Of a stretch of DNA of 64,000 nucleotides, positions 27,452 to 35,500 are shown in pieces. Below the pieces are notes generated by a model, which saw only the letters and a list, made by a program, of their open reading frames with translations, searched no databases and was not told the origin of the DNA. Each line of letters starts with the position of its first letter. Position 1 is the first letter of the stretch. Both the position numbers and the translations under genes were made by a program. This DNA comes from UBA964 sp037444685 (GTDB lineage: Bacteria; Pseudomonadota; Gammaproteobacteria; Steroidobacterales; Steroidobacteraceae): NCBI GenBank assembly GCA_037444685.1, contig JBBILX010000005.1, positions 197,611 through 261,610 of the forward strand. Reading direction: 5' to 3'.

Positions 27452-28021
27452 ATGCGCCACCTCCCCAACCTGATCTGCGTGCTGCGCATCCTGCTGACCT
27501 GGCCGGCCGTCGCCGCGCTCGCGGCGGGACGATATGGCCTCACCCTGACCCTGTTCGCGATCGCCGCCGTTTCCGACGGCATCGACGGGTCCCTTGCCAA
27601 GCGCTTCCAGTGGACGTCGGATCTTGGGCGCTTCCTCGATCCGCTCGCCGACAAGCTGCTGCTGGTCAGCATGTTCGTGGCCGCCTCGTGGCTCGCCATC
27701 GTGCCGTGGTGGCTGGCCGCCGCAGCGATCGCTCGCGACCTCGTGATCGGAGGCGGTGCGCTCGTGTACCGGCTCTGGTTCGGCCCTCTGCGCGGCCGGC
27801 CAACGGTGATCTCGAAGATCAACACCGCGCTGCAGATCAGCGTGCTGCTGCTGGCGATCGGCCACGCAGGCTGGGGCCTGCCGCCCCGTGAGCTGCTCGA
27901 ATTCCTGGCCATCGCGACGCTGGCGACTACGCTGCTCTCCGGCGTCGACTACCTGCGACAGTTCGTGAGCCGCGCATGGTGGCTGCCAGCGCCGGGTACC
28001 GGCGATGTCGGGCGCAGCTGA
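27452..28021 (+). CDS. CDP-alcohol phosphatidyltransferase (PgsA-like)
   Basis: A 189-residue integral membrane enzyme of phospholipid head-group transfer. The family motif DG-x2-A-(R/K)-x8-G-x3-D-x3-D is present as DGSLAKRFQWTSDLGRFLDPLAD, split here as DGSLAK, then GRFLDPLAD, with Lys in place of the usual Arg. About five to six membrane helices are visible. The sequence resembles PgsA more than the serine-specific PssA at 31.8 kb, but some proteobacteria carry several paralogues, so cardiolipin-synthase or other specificity is possible. It overlaps hda by 17 bases if hda starts at 28005. Confidence 0.85.
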   Translation: MRHLPNLICVLRILLTWPAVAALAAGRYGLTLTLFAIAAVSDGIDGSLAKRFQWTSDLGRFLDPLADKLLLVSMFVAASWLAIVPWWLAAAAIARDLVIGGGALVYRLWFGPLRGRPTVISKINTALQISVLLLAIGHAGWGLPPRELLEFLAIATLATTLLSGVDYLRQFVSRAWWLPAPGTGDVGRS

Positions 28022-28709
28022 GATGCGCCAGCTGCCGCTCGGCGTGCGTCTGCGCGAGCGCGCCACATTCGACAGCTTCCTCGCCGACGCCAACGCCGAG
28101 CTCGTCGAGCGACTGCGGGCCCTCGCGCGGGACGGAGCCGGGGTCTGCTGGCTATGGGGTCCGCCGGGCAGCGGCCGCAGCCATCTGCTGCAGGCGGTGT
28201 GCGCCGCGACGCCCGCGGCCATGCGCGCCGCCTATCTGCCGCTCGCTGCACTGCCGCCCGTGACCGCCGCGCTGCTCGAGGGCTGGCGCGGAGTCGACCG
28301 GCTCTGCATCGACGACCTGCCGCTCGCGCTCGGCGACGCCGAGTGCGAGCGCGCGCTGTTCGGACTGTTCCGCGACGCCGAGGAGCGCGGCGCGGCACTG
28401 ATCGTCAGCGCCGACGCGCCGCCCGCGCGCCTCGACTGGCGCCTGCCCGACATCGCCTCTCGGTTCGCCGGCAGCGCGATTTTCGAGGTCCGCGAGCTCG
28501 ACGAGACCCAGCAGGCCGAGGCGCTGCGGCGGCGCGCGGCGCTGCGCGGCGTGGAGCTGCCCGACGAGACATTGCGCTGGGTCCAGCGCCGCTGGCCGCG
28601 CGACATGCGGGCGCTCTGCGAGCTGCTCGACGAGCTCGATGACGCTGCGCTCGTGGCGCAGCGGCGGCTCACCGTGCCATTCATCCGTGAGGTGCTGGGC
28701 GAGCGCTAG
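28005..28709 (+). CDS. hda: DnaA regulatory inactivator Hda
   Basis: A 234-residue DnaA-related AAA+ protein lacking DnaA's DNA-binding domain, as expected for Hda, which stimulates DnaA-ATP hydrolysis with the sliding clamp. Its Walker A is WGPPGSGRSHLL, with the Lys replaced by Arg as in E. coli Hda, and Walker B is LCIDDLPLA. The N-terminal clamp-binding QLPLGVRL is at residues 9-16. Two starts are possible, ATG at 28005 or 28023; the second puts QLPLG at residue 3, as in typical family members. It follows DUF2066 and the PgsA-like gene as an operon. Confidence 0.93.
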   Translation: MSGAAEMRQLPLGVRLRERATFDSFLADANAELVERLRALARDGAGVCWLWGPPGSGRSHLLQAVCAATPAAMRAAYLPLAALPPVTAALLEGWRGVDRLCIDDLPLALGDAECERALFGLFRDAEERGAALIVSADAPPARLDWRLPDIASRFAGSAIFEVRELDETQQAEALRRRAALRGVELPDETLRWVQRRWPRDMRALCELLDELDDAALVAQRRLTVPFIREVLGER

Positions 28710-29304
28710 CCGACGCGGCGAGCGCGATCGCGAGTCCGGCGACGCGCCGCCCGAGCGCCCGCGCGATTGCGGCTTCGTGCTCCGATGGCCGGGGGCTGCC
28801 CTCTGCCGCGGCGACATGCGAGGCACCGTAGGGCGTGCCCCCTGTGCGCGTCTCGGTCAGCGCGCGCTCCGTGAACGGTACGCCGACCAGATACATGCCG
28901 TGATGGAACAGTGGCAACATCATCGTCAGCAGCGTCGATTCCTGGCCGCCGTGCTGGCTCTGGGTCGACGTGAACACGGCGGCCGGCTTGCCGGCGAGCT
29001 CGCCGGACAGCCACAGGCTCGATGTGCCATCGAGGAAGTACTTGAGTGGCGCGGCCATGTTGCCGAACCGCGTCGGACTGCCGAGCACGAGACCGGCACA
29101 GCGACGCAGGTCGTCGAGCGTCGCGTAGGGGGCACCGGCATCCGGCACGGCCTTCACGGGACGTTCGCTCTCGGCGCTGACCGGTGGCACGGTGCGCAGC
29201 ACGCTGGCAGCCCCGTCGACGCTCTCGATGCCACGGCACACCTGACGGGCAAGCTCGGCCGTGGCGCCATGCCGCGAGTAGTAAAGGACCAGGATCTCAG
29301 TCAC
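28681..29304 (-). CDS. wrbA: WrbA-family NAD(P)H:quinone oxidoreductase
   Basis: A 207-residue flavodoxin-fold FMN enzyme. LVLYYSRHGATAELA is the FMN phosphate loop, and GSPTRFGNMAAPLKYFLDG and STQSQHGGQESTLL are WrbA signatures. It reduces quinones by two electrons, limiting semiquinone stress. The C-terminal tail after residue 190 is alanine rich. Its 3' end overlaps hda by 29 bases on the opposite strand, and its start lies within the 3' end of the transglycosylase gene (8 bases), so it is probably co-transcribed from proS. Confidence 0.93.
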   Translation of the reverse strand: MTEILVLYYSRHGATAELARQVCRGIESVDGAASVLRTVPPVSAESERPVKAVPDAGAPYATLDDLRRCAGLVLGSPTRFGNMAAPLKYFLDGTSSLWLSGELAGKPAAVFTSTQSQHGGQESTLLTMMLPLFHHGMYLVGVPFTERALTETRTGGTPYGASHVAAAEGSPRPSEHEAAIARALGRRVAGLAIALAASASARPAPHG

Positions 29305-29965
29305 GTCCGTACCTCAGCACGGCCTCGCCGGGATCGAGACCGAGGTCGTCGGCGCCGTTCCAGCGGGTCCAGCGGTTGATGACCATGTCGGCATACCAGC
29401 GGCGACCGACGCTGCCGTTGTAGCGGGCGAGGGCCCGCGGCACGTTGTTGCGCTCGCGCTCGAGATAGTGTCGCAGGATCGCCGTGCCCATGCGGATGTT
29501 CTCGGGGATCCGCACCAGCTGGTGCCTCTGCAAGCCGAGCTCGCGCGGCCAGAACGGCATGATCTGCATGAGTCCAACGGCTCCCGCCGACGAAACCGCC
29601 CACCGGTTGAAGCGGCTTTCGACGTCGATCACTGCCATCACGAGTCCGGGTGGCAGGCGCAGCTCACCAGGGCGATTGGACTCGCAGAACACGTGCTTGA
29701 GGATCAGCAGTCGCTCGTCCCGGTCGGAAACGATGCGCCGCAGGCGTGGTTCCATGAGCTTGTACCAGACTGCCGACTCGTGCTCATCGGCAAAGCACTC
29801 CGCTTCGGCGATGGCGCGCGCGAGGACTTCTCGGAGCTCCGGATCGCGCTGCTGGTCCGCGCGCAGCGGCGCGGCGGCCAGCGCGAGCGCGAGCGCCGCA
29901 GCGAGCAGCGGCGTGCGGATCGGCTCAGCGCGCGAGCCGCGAACTGATGAACTCGACGGCTCCAT
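29297..29965 (-). CDS. exported lytic transglycosylase (SLT domain)
   Basis: A 222-residue murein lytic transglycosylase. After a signal sequence (IRTPLLAAALALALAAAPLRA) comes an N-terminal helical segment, then the SLT fold with catalytic Glu in VMAVIDVESRFNRWAVS, AGAVGLMQIMPFW, and the C-terminal ALARYNGSVGRRWYADMV. It cleaves peptidoglycan in the periplasm. The start ATG at 29965 lies 41 bases inside the 3' end of proS; no start nearer the signal sequence was found, so an overlapping, coupled arrangement is likely. The signal peptide lacks a lipobox cysteine, so it is probably soluble. Confidence 0.9.
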   Translation of the reverse strand: MEPSSSSVRGSRAEPIRTPLLAAALALALAAAPLRADQQRDPELREVLARAIAEAECFADEHESAVWYKLMEPRLRRIVSDRDERLLILKHVFCESNRPGELRLPPGLVMAVIDVESRFNRWAVSSAGAVGLMQIMPFWPRELGLQRHQLVRIPENIRMGTAILRHYLERERNNVPRALARYNGSVGRRWYADMVINRWTRWNGADDLGLDPGEAVLRYGRD

Positions 29966-31637
29966 CGAGCGAAATGTCCTCGTTGGCGGCGGCGCGGCGG
30001 TGCCGGTACTCGACCCTGCCCGCGTCGAGCCCGCGCTCGCCGACGACGATGCGGTGCGGGATGCCGATCAGCTCGACGTCGGCGAGTTTGACCCCCGGGC
30101 GAGCGTCGCGGTCGTCGAGGAGCGTCTCGATGCCCGCCGCGGTGAACTTGGCGTAAAGCCTCTCGGCGGTCGTGCGCACGCGTTCGGAGCGCGAGGCGTT
30201 GAGCGGCACGAGCGCGAGCTGGAAGGGCGCCAGCGGTTCGGGCCAGACGATGCCTGCACGGTCGTGATTCTGTTCGATGGCGGCCGCAACGATGCGCGTG
30301 ATGCCGATGCCATAGCAGCCCATGAACATCGTCACGCTCCGGCCGCTGTCGTCGAGCACGGTCGCGTGCATCGCGGTGCTGTACTTGCGACCGAGCTGGA
30401 AGATGTGGCCCACCTCGATGCCGCGCACGATGCGCAGCACGCCGCGCCCCGTCGGGCTCGGATCGCCGTCGACCACGTTGCGCAGGTCCGCGGCCGGCGG
30501 TGCCGGCAGGTCGCGCTGCCAGTTGACGCCGGTCAGGTGCACGTCCCGCTCGTTCGCGCCGCAGACGAAGTCCGAGAGCGCGAGCGCGGCGTGATCGGCA
30601 TACAGCGGTATCGACAGCCCCACGGGGCCGAGAAAACCCGGCTCGCAGCCGGTCGCGGCCTCGACTGCCTCGGGCGAGGCCATGCGCAGCGGACTCGCGA
30701 CGCCGGGGAGCTTCTGCGCCTTGACCCCGTTGAGCTCGTGGTCGCCGCGCAGCAGCAGCCCGACCAGCGTCCCAGGTTCGCTGCCCTCGACGATCAGCAG
30801 CTTGACGGTCCGCTGCGGCTCGATGCCGAGGAAGGCGGCCACCTCGGCGATCGTGCGCTGGCCAGGCGTCGCGACGCGCGCGAGTGACGCGTTCGGCCGA
30901 GGCCGCGGCCCGGCCGGCGGCAGCGCCGGCGCGAGCTCGAGGTTCGCCGCGAAGTCGTCGCCATCGGCGACGGCGATGGCGTCCTCGCCCGACTGCGCAA
31001 GCACCTGGAACTCCTCGGAGACGCTGCCGCCGATCGCGCCCGTGTCGGCCTGCACGGCACGGAACTCGAGTCCCATGCGCGTGAACATCCGCGTATAGGC
31101 CTCGCGCATCAGCGCATAGCCCTCCCGCAGTGACGCCTCGTCCGCGTGGAACGAATAGGCGTCCTTCATGATGAACTCGCGCCCGCGCATGACGCCGAAG
31201 CGCGGCCGGATCTCGTCTCGGAACTTCACCTGGATCTGGTAGAAGTTGACCGGCAGTTGACGATAGCTCTTGAGCTCGCGGCGTGCGAGATCCGTGATCA
31301 CCTCCTCGTGCGTCGGACCGATCACGAAGTCGCGCTGGTGGCGGTCCTTGAGGCGCAGCAGCTCGGGTCCGTACTGTTCCCAGCGGCCCGATTCCTGCCA
31401 GAGTTCAGCGGGTTGCACAGCGGGCATCAGGACCTCGAGCGCGCCGGCGCGATCCATTTCCTCCCGGACGATGTTCTCGACCTTGCGCAGCGTACGCAGC
31501 CCGAGGGGCGTCCAGGTGTAGATGCCGGCGGCGAGGCGGCGGATCAGTCCGGCCCGCAGCATCAGCTGGTGGCTCACGACCTCGGCTTCGGCTGGGGTCT
31601 CCTTGATGGTCTGAATGGGGTATCGCGACCAGCGCAT
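29925..31637 (-). CDS. proS: prolyl-tRNA synthetase, bacterial type with editing domain
   Basis: Charges tRNA-Pro. The 570 residues include class II motif 1 (GLRTLRKVENIVREEM), motif 2 (FRDEIRPRFGVMRGREFIMKDAYSF), the INS editing insertion in the middle of the protein, motif 3 (GCYGIGITRIV), and the C-terminal anticodon-binding domain. I chose the ATG at 31637 because the product then begins MRWSRYPIQTIKETP, aligned with the E. coli N-terminus. A GTG four codons upstream is possible. The transglycosylase and wrbA genes follow with overlaps. Confidence 0.97.
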   Translation of the reverse strand: MRWSRYPIQTIKETPAEAEVVSHQLMLRAGLIRRLAAGIYTWTPLGLRTLRKVENIVREEMDRAGALEVLMPAVQPAELWQESGRWEQYGPELLRLKDRHQRDFVIGPTHEEVITDLARRELKSYRQLPVNFYQIQVKFRDEIRPRFGVMRGREFIMKDAYSFHADEASLREGYALMREAYTRMFTRMGLEFRAVQADTGAIGGSVSEEFQVLAQSGEDAIAVADGDDFAANLELAPALPPAGPRPRPNASLARVATPGQRTIAEVAAFLGIEPQRTVKLLIVEGSEPGTLVGLLLRGDHELNGVKAQKLPGVASPLRMASPEAVEAATGCEPGFLGPVGLSIPLYADHAALALSDFVCGANERDVHLTGVNWQRDLPAPPAADLRNVVDGDPSPTGRGVLRIVRGIEVGHIFQLGRKYSTAMHATVLDDSGRSVTMFMGCYGIGITRIVAAAIEQNHDRAGIVWPEPLAPFQLALVPLNASRSERVRTTAERLYAKFTAAGIETLLDDRDARPGVKLADVELIGIPHRIVVGERGLDAGRVEYRHRRAAANEDISLDGAVEFISSRLAR

Positions 31638-31662
31638 CGGGTTCGTCACGCGACCTAAAGCC

Positions 31663-31680
31663 GCAATGGTAGCAATGGTA
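31663..31680 (+). repeat. tandem 9-bp repeat in the proS/pssA divergent region
   Basis: GCAATGGTA occurs twice in direct succession at 31663-31671 and 31672-31680, followed by a third partial GCA. On the minus strand each copy presents TACCAT, a possible -10 hexamer for proS. The duplication is plain in the sequence, but its regulatory meaning is not established. Confidence 0.6.
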
Positions 31681-31704
31681 GCAGGGCGGTGCCGGCGGCG
31701 GCCG

Positions 31705-31734
31705 TTGGCGCTGCCGGGAGCGCGGGCCTATCAT
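31705..31734 (+). promoter_or_regulatory. putative pssA promoter
   Basis: TTGGCG at 31705-31710 and TATCAT at 31729-31734 are 18 bases apart. The implied transcription start, around 31741, lies upstream of the TTG at 31767 but downstream of the ATG at 31689, which argues for the shorter PssA. Confidence 0.4.
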
Positions 31735-31766
31735 GGACGCTCCTGCTCCGTCCAACCGGAATCCGC

Positions 31767-32546
31767 TTGTCCACGTCGACTCCACACCCCGGTGCCGATT
31801 CCCGCCGTCGCGGCGTCTCACTGCTGCCGAACCTGCTGACCACGGCCTGCCTCGCCTGCGGATTCTTCTCGATCGTCTCGGCGATCAACGGCGACTTCGC
31901 GCGCGCCGGCGGCGCGATCTTCCTCGCGATGATCTTCGACGGCCTCGACGGGCGCGTGGCGCGCTGGACGCGCACCGAGAGCAGCTTCGGCAAGGAGTAC
32001 GACAGCCTCGCCGACATGGTCTCCTTCGGCCTTGCGCCCGCGCTCGTCGCCTATCAGTGGGGTGTGGCGCGGATCGCCGAATACGGCAATGCCTGGGGAC
32101 GCTTCGGCTGGATCGCCGCGTTCTTCTATGCCGTCTGCGCAGCGCTTCGCCTCGCGCGCTTCAACTCGCGTGCCGCGAGCGTCGATAAGCGTTACTTCGA
32201 AGGGCTGCCGAGCCCGTCGGCCGCGGCGCTCGTTGCCGCCTTCGTCTGGTTCTCGAGCGGCTGGCGCGAGCCGGGGCTCGCGGGCCTGATCCTGACATTC
32301 TCGCTGACGGCGGCAGCCGGCGCGCTCATGGTGTCGAAGTTCCCGTACGTCAGCATGAAGCAGGTCGACTGGGACCGGCGCATCAAGTTCGCCTACTTCA
32401 TCATCGTGCCGGTCTTCCTCGGGCTGATCGCCGCGGAGCCCGCCACGATGCTGCTCGCGATGTTCAGCGTCTTCGCGCTGACTGCGCCACTACAGTGGCT
32501 CGGGCGCAGGCTTCGGCGCGTGGTGCGCGGCGGCGTCGCGTCCTGA
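31767..32546 (+). CDS. pssA: CDP-diacylglycerol-serine O-phosphatidyltransferase
   Basis: Makes phosphatidylserine, the precursor of phosphatidylethanolamine, in the inner membrane. A 259-residue, multi-helix protein of the type II (membrane) PssA class. The CDP-alcohol motif begins DGLDGRVAR and ends GKEYDSLAD. YFEGLPSPSAAALVAAFVW and MVSKFPYVSMKQ are typical of PssA. The start is uncertain. The TTG at 31767 fits the promoter position and removes a proline- and alanine-rich N-terminal extension, whereas an ATG at 31689 would lie before the predicted transcription start. Confidence 0.9.
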   Translation: MSTSTPHPGADSRRRGVSLLPNLLTTACLACGFFSIVSAINGDFARAGGAIFLAMIFDGLDGRVARWTRTESSFGKEYDSLADMVSFGLAPALVAYQWGVARIAEYGNAWGRFGWIAAFFYAVCAALRLARFNSRAASVDKRYFEGLPSPSAAALVAAFVWFSSGWREPGLAGLILTFSLTAAAGALMVSKFPYVSMKQVDWDRRIKFAYFIIVPVFLGLIAAEPATMLLAMFSVFALTAPLQWLGRRLRRVVRGGVAS

Positions 32547-32561
32547 TTCCGCCCCGGCCCC

Positions 32562-33329
32562 ATGAACCGACGCGAGCATTACCTCGAGGCGCTCGGCATC
32601 GATGTCTGGCGGGCGCGCGCGGCGCGTGCATCCGCCGCGCCGCCGCACCCGCTCCCCGGCGCGGCGCCGGTCGCCGACCTGTATTCCGAGTTGCCGCCGA
32701 AGGCCGGCCCTGCCGTGATTCCCCTGGACCGCGCCACTGAGCCTGCCGACCACTGGGAGCGTTTGCGCGCCGAGGTCGCCGCATGCACGCGCTGCGGCCT
32801 GGCGAGCGGCCGCACGCAGACCGTGTTCGGCGTCGGCGATGTCCATGCGCGCTGGCTGGTGGTCGGCGAGGCTCCCGGCGAACAGGAGGACCTGCGCGGC
32901 GAGCCCTTCGTCGGCCCTGCGGGACAGCTGCTCGACCGCATGCTGCTCGCGATCGGCCTGCCGCGGCCGACGGTCTTCATCGCCAATATCCTCAAGTGCA
33001 GGCCGCCCGGGAATCGCGATCCGCGCCCCGAGGAGGTCGACTGCTGCCTGCCGTACCTGATGAGGCAGATTGCCTTGCTGCGCCCGGCCATCATCCTCTG
33101 CGTCGGTCGCATCGCGGCGCAGACGCTGCTCGGCACCGAAGCCCCGATCGGCCGCCTGCGCGGCCAGGTGCATCGCTTCGGTCCGCTGCGGACACCCCTG
33201 GTGGTCACGTATCATCCGTCGTACCTGCTGCGCGCCCCCGGCGAGAAGCGCAAGGCATGGGAAGACCTCAAGTTGGCCCGCCGAGTGTTCGAGGAGACGG
33301 TCGGCGGGACTGCGCCGCCGAGACCTTGA
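32562..33329 (+). CDS. type 4 (Fe-S) uracil-DNA glycosylase
   Basis: Removes uracil from DNA. The 255 residues have an N-terminal variable region (to about residue 60), the first cluster cysteines in CTRCGLASGRT, the active site GEAPGEQEDLRGEPFVGPAG, NILKCRPPGNRDPRPEE with another cluster cysteine, CVGRIAAQTLLG, and the C-terminal YHPSYLLRAPGEKRKAWEDLK. This is the family-4 layout with a [4Fe-4S] cluster. rimI begins 1 base after its stop, a pairing seen in other gammaproteobacteria. Confidence 0.94.
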   Translation: MNRREHYLEALGIDVWRARAARASAAPPHPLPGAAPVADLYSELPPKAGPAVIPLDRATEPADHWERLRAEVAACTRCGLASGRTQTVFGVGDVHARWLVVGEAPGEQEDLRGEPFVGPAGQLLDRMLLAIGLPRPTVFIANILKCRPPGNRDPRPEEVDCCLPYLMRQIALLRPAIILCVGRIAAQTLLGTEAPIGRLRGQVHRFGPLRTPLVVTYHPSYLLRAPGEKRKAWEDLKLARRVFEETVGGTAPPRP

Positions 33330-33330
33330 G

Positions 33331-33822
33331 ATGATGGCCACTGCCGCCGATTTCGTCCGCAGCGCCCCCGAGATCGTGATCCGCGCCATGACGGAAGCCG
33401 ACCTGCCCGCCGTCGTCGCGGTGGAGAGGGCCTCATACCAGTTCCCGTGGAGCGAGGGCGTCTTTCGCGACTGTCTGCGCGTCGGTTACACCTGCCGTGT
33501 CGTCGAGCTCGCCGGCGTGATCATCGGGCACGCGATTCTCAGCGTCGGGGCCGGCGAGGCGCACATCCTCAATCTCTGCGTCCGCGAGGAGTTCCGCTGC
33601 CGCGGCGTGGGCCGGCGACTGCTCGAGCATCTGCTCGAGCGTGGTCGACTCGCCGGCATGACGGAGGCCTTCCTCGAGGTCCGGCCGAGCAACACGGCAG
33701 CGATCCGCCTGTATCAATCCATGGGTTTTCGCCAGGTCGGCTTGCGACGCGGCTACTATCAGGCCGTGGGCGGCCGCGAGGACGCCGCCGTGCTGCGCAG
33801 TTCGCTGATTCCGCAGGACTGA
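33331..33822 (+). CDS. rimI: ribosomal protein S18 alanine N-acetyltransferase
   Basis: A 163-residue GNAT acetyltransferase. IRAMTEADLPAVVAVERASYQFPWSEGVFRDCL matches the RimI N-terminal segment, HILNLCVREEFRCRGVGRRLLEHLL carries the acetyl-CoA pyrophosphate loop, and FLEVRPSNTAAIRLYQSMGFRQVGLRRGYY is characteristic of RimI. It acetylates the N-terminus of S18. The ATG at 33331 lies 2 bases after the udg stop, favouring coupling. A TsaB-type partner is not in the window. Confidence 0.93.
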   Translation: MMATAADFVRSAPEIVIRAMTEADLPAVVAVERASYQFPWSEGVFRDCLRVGYTCRVVELAGVIIGHAILSVGAGEAHILNLCVREEFRCRGVGRRLLEHLLERGRLAGMTEAFLEVRPSNTAAIRLYQSMGFRQVGLRRGYYQAVGGREDAAVLRSSLIPQD

Positions 33823-33844
33823 GCGCCCGTTGGGACGTGACCGT

Positions 33845-33869
33845 GCTGCTAGAATCGCGGCCTTCCCCA
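33845..33869 (+). promoter_or_regulatory. prfC promoter element, shared with mrp
   Basis: TAGAAT at 33850-33855, 37 bases before the prfC ATG, sits in a 25-base block matching the mrp upstream block at 22234-22258 with one mismatch. The equal spacing to the start codon supports a conserved promoter and initial transcribed region. Confidence 0.5.
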
Positions 33870-33886
33870 TCGCCCAATACTCCCCG

Positions 33887-35500
33887 ATGAGCCCGCTCGA
33901 GCAGGAAATCGCTCGCCGCCGCACGTTTGCGATCATCTCGCACCCGGACGCCGGCAAGACCACGCTGACCGAGAAGCTGCTGCTGTTCGGCGGCGCGATC
34001 CAGATGGCTGGTACCGTCAAGGGGCGCAAGGCGACCCGACATGCCACCTCCGACTGGATGCGGCTCGAACAGCAACGCGGCATCTCGGTCACCTCGTCGG
34101 TGATGCAGTTCCCTTACGGCGACTGCATCGTCAACCTGCTCGACACGCCGGGGCACGAGGACTTCTCCGAGGACACCTACCGGACGCTGACGGCGGTCGA
34201 CTCGGCCCTCATGGTGATCGACTGCGCGAAGGGTGTCGAGGAGCGGACCATCAAGTTGATGGATGTCTGTCGGCTGCGCGACACGCCGATCATGACTTTC
34301 ATCAACAAGCTCGACCGCGAAGGTCGGCCGCCCATCGAACTGCTCGATGAGATCGAGCGGGTGCTGCGCATCGGCACTGCTCCTGTGACCTGGCCGATCG
34401 GCATGGGTCGCGATCTTCTCGGGATCTATCACCTCGGCGAGGATCGCATCTACGTGTATGCGGCCGGCGAAAAGGGCCGCGTCGGCCAGAACCTCGTCGT
34501 CGATGGCCTGCACAGCAGTGCCGGTCGCGAGCTGCTCGGCGAGCGCGCGGCCGCCTTCGACGAAGAGATCGAGCTCGTGCGCGGTGCGACGGAGGCGTTC
34601 GACCTCGAGGCGTATCGTGCCGGGCGTCAGACCCCGGTGTTCTTCGGTTCGGCGATCGGCAACTTCGGCGTCGAGGAGCTGCTCAAGGCCTTCACGTCGC
34701 TTGCGCCCGCTCCGTTGCCTCGTCCCGCCGTGCAGCGGGTGGTGCAGCCGCACGAGACACGCCTGACCGGCTTCGTCTTCAAGATCCAGGCGAACATGGA
34801 TCCGGGTCACCGCGATCGCATCGCCTTCCTGCGCCTGTGCTCGGGCAAGTACACGCGCGGCATGCGGATTCGACACGTTCGACTCGGCAAGGACGTGCGC
34901 GCCGCCGATGCGCTGACCTTCATGGCGGCCGAGCGCAGCGCTGCCGAAGAGGCCTTTGCCGGCGACATCATCGGCCTGCACAACCACGGCACGATCAACA
35001 TCGGCGACTCGTTCACGGAGGGCGAGCACCTGATCTTCACCGGTGTGCCGAACTTCGCGCCCGAGCTGTTCCGGCGCGCGGTGCTCAAGGATCCGCTGCG
35101 CATGAAAGCTCTGGCCAAGGGGCTCGCGCAGCTCTGCGAGGAGGGTGCCACGCAGCTGTTCAAGCCGCTGCGCAACAACGACATGATCCTCGGCGCGGTC
35201 GGGCAGTTGCAGTTCGAGGTCGTCGCCTTTCGCCTGCAGGACGAGTATGGGGTGCAGTGCGCGTTCGAGCCCGTCGCGGTGCACACGGTGCGCTGGGTCT
35301 ACGCCGGCCAGGACGAGCGCAAGCTCGAGGAGTTTCGCAGCAAGGCCTACGAGAACCTCGCCGTCGACCACAGCGGTGCGCTGGTCTACCTCGCGCCCTC
35401 GCGGGTGAACCTCGAGCTGACGCTCGAGCGCTGGCCCGCCCTGATTTTCCGCGAGACGCGCGAGACGCTCGCGGCTCAGGCTGCGCAAAGCGCGGCATGA
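33887..35500 (+). CDS. prfC: peptide chain release factor 3
   Basis: A 537-residue translational GTPase that recycles RF1 and RF2 from the ribosome. The G domain has SHPDAGKTTLTEKLL (G1), DTPGHEDFSEDTYR (G3) and TFINKLDRE (G4). The RF3 middle part VFFGSAIGNFGVEELL and the C-terminal QFEVVAFRLQDEYGV are also visible. I chose the ATG at 33887, which gives MSPLEQEIARRRTFAIISHPD, over an upstream frame start inside the promoter block. Its stop overlaps the start of the MFS gene (ATGA). Confidence 0.97.
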   Translation: MSPLEQEIARRRTFAIISHPDAGKTTLTEKLLLFGGAIQMAGTVKGRKATRHATSDWMRLEQQRGISVTSSVMQFPYGDCIVNLLDTPGHEDFSEDTYRTLTAVDSALMVIDCAKGVEERTIKLMDVCRLRDTPIMTFINKLDREGRPPIELLDEIERVLRIGTAPVTWPIGMGRDLLGIYHLGEDRIYVYAAGEKGRVGQNLVVDGLHSSAGRELLGERAAAFDEEIELVRGATEAFDLEAYRAGRQTPVFFGSAIGNFGVEELLKAFTSLAPAPLPRPAVQRVVQPHETRLTGFVFKIQANMDPGHRDRIAFLRLCSGKYTRGMRIRHVRLGKDVRAADALTFMAAERSAAEEAFAGDIIGLHNHGTINIGDSFTEGEHLIFTGVPNFAPELFRRAVLKDPLRMKALAKGLAQLCEEGATQLFKPLRNNDMILGAVGQLQFEVVAFRLQDEYGVQCAFEPVAVHTVRWVYAGQDERKLEEFRSKAYENLAVDHSGALVYLAPSRVNLELTLERWPALIFRETRETLAAQAAQSAA

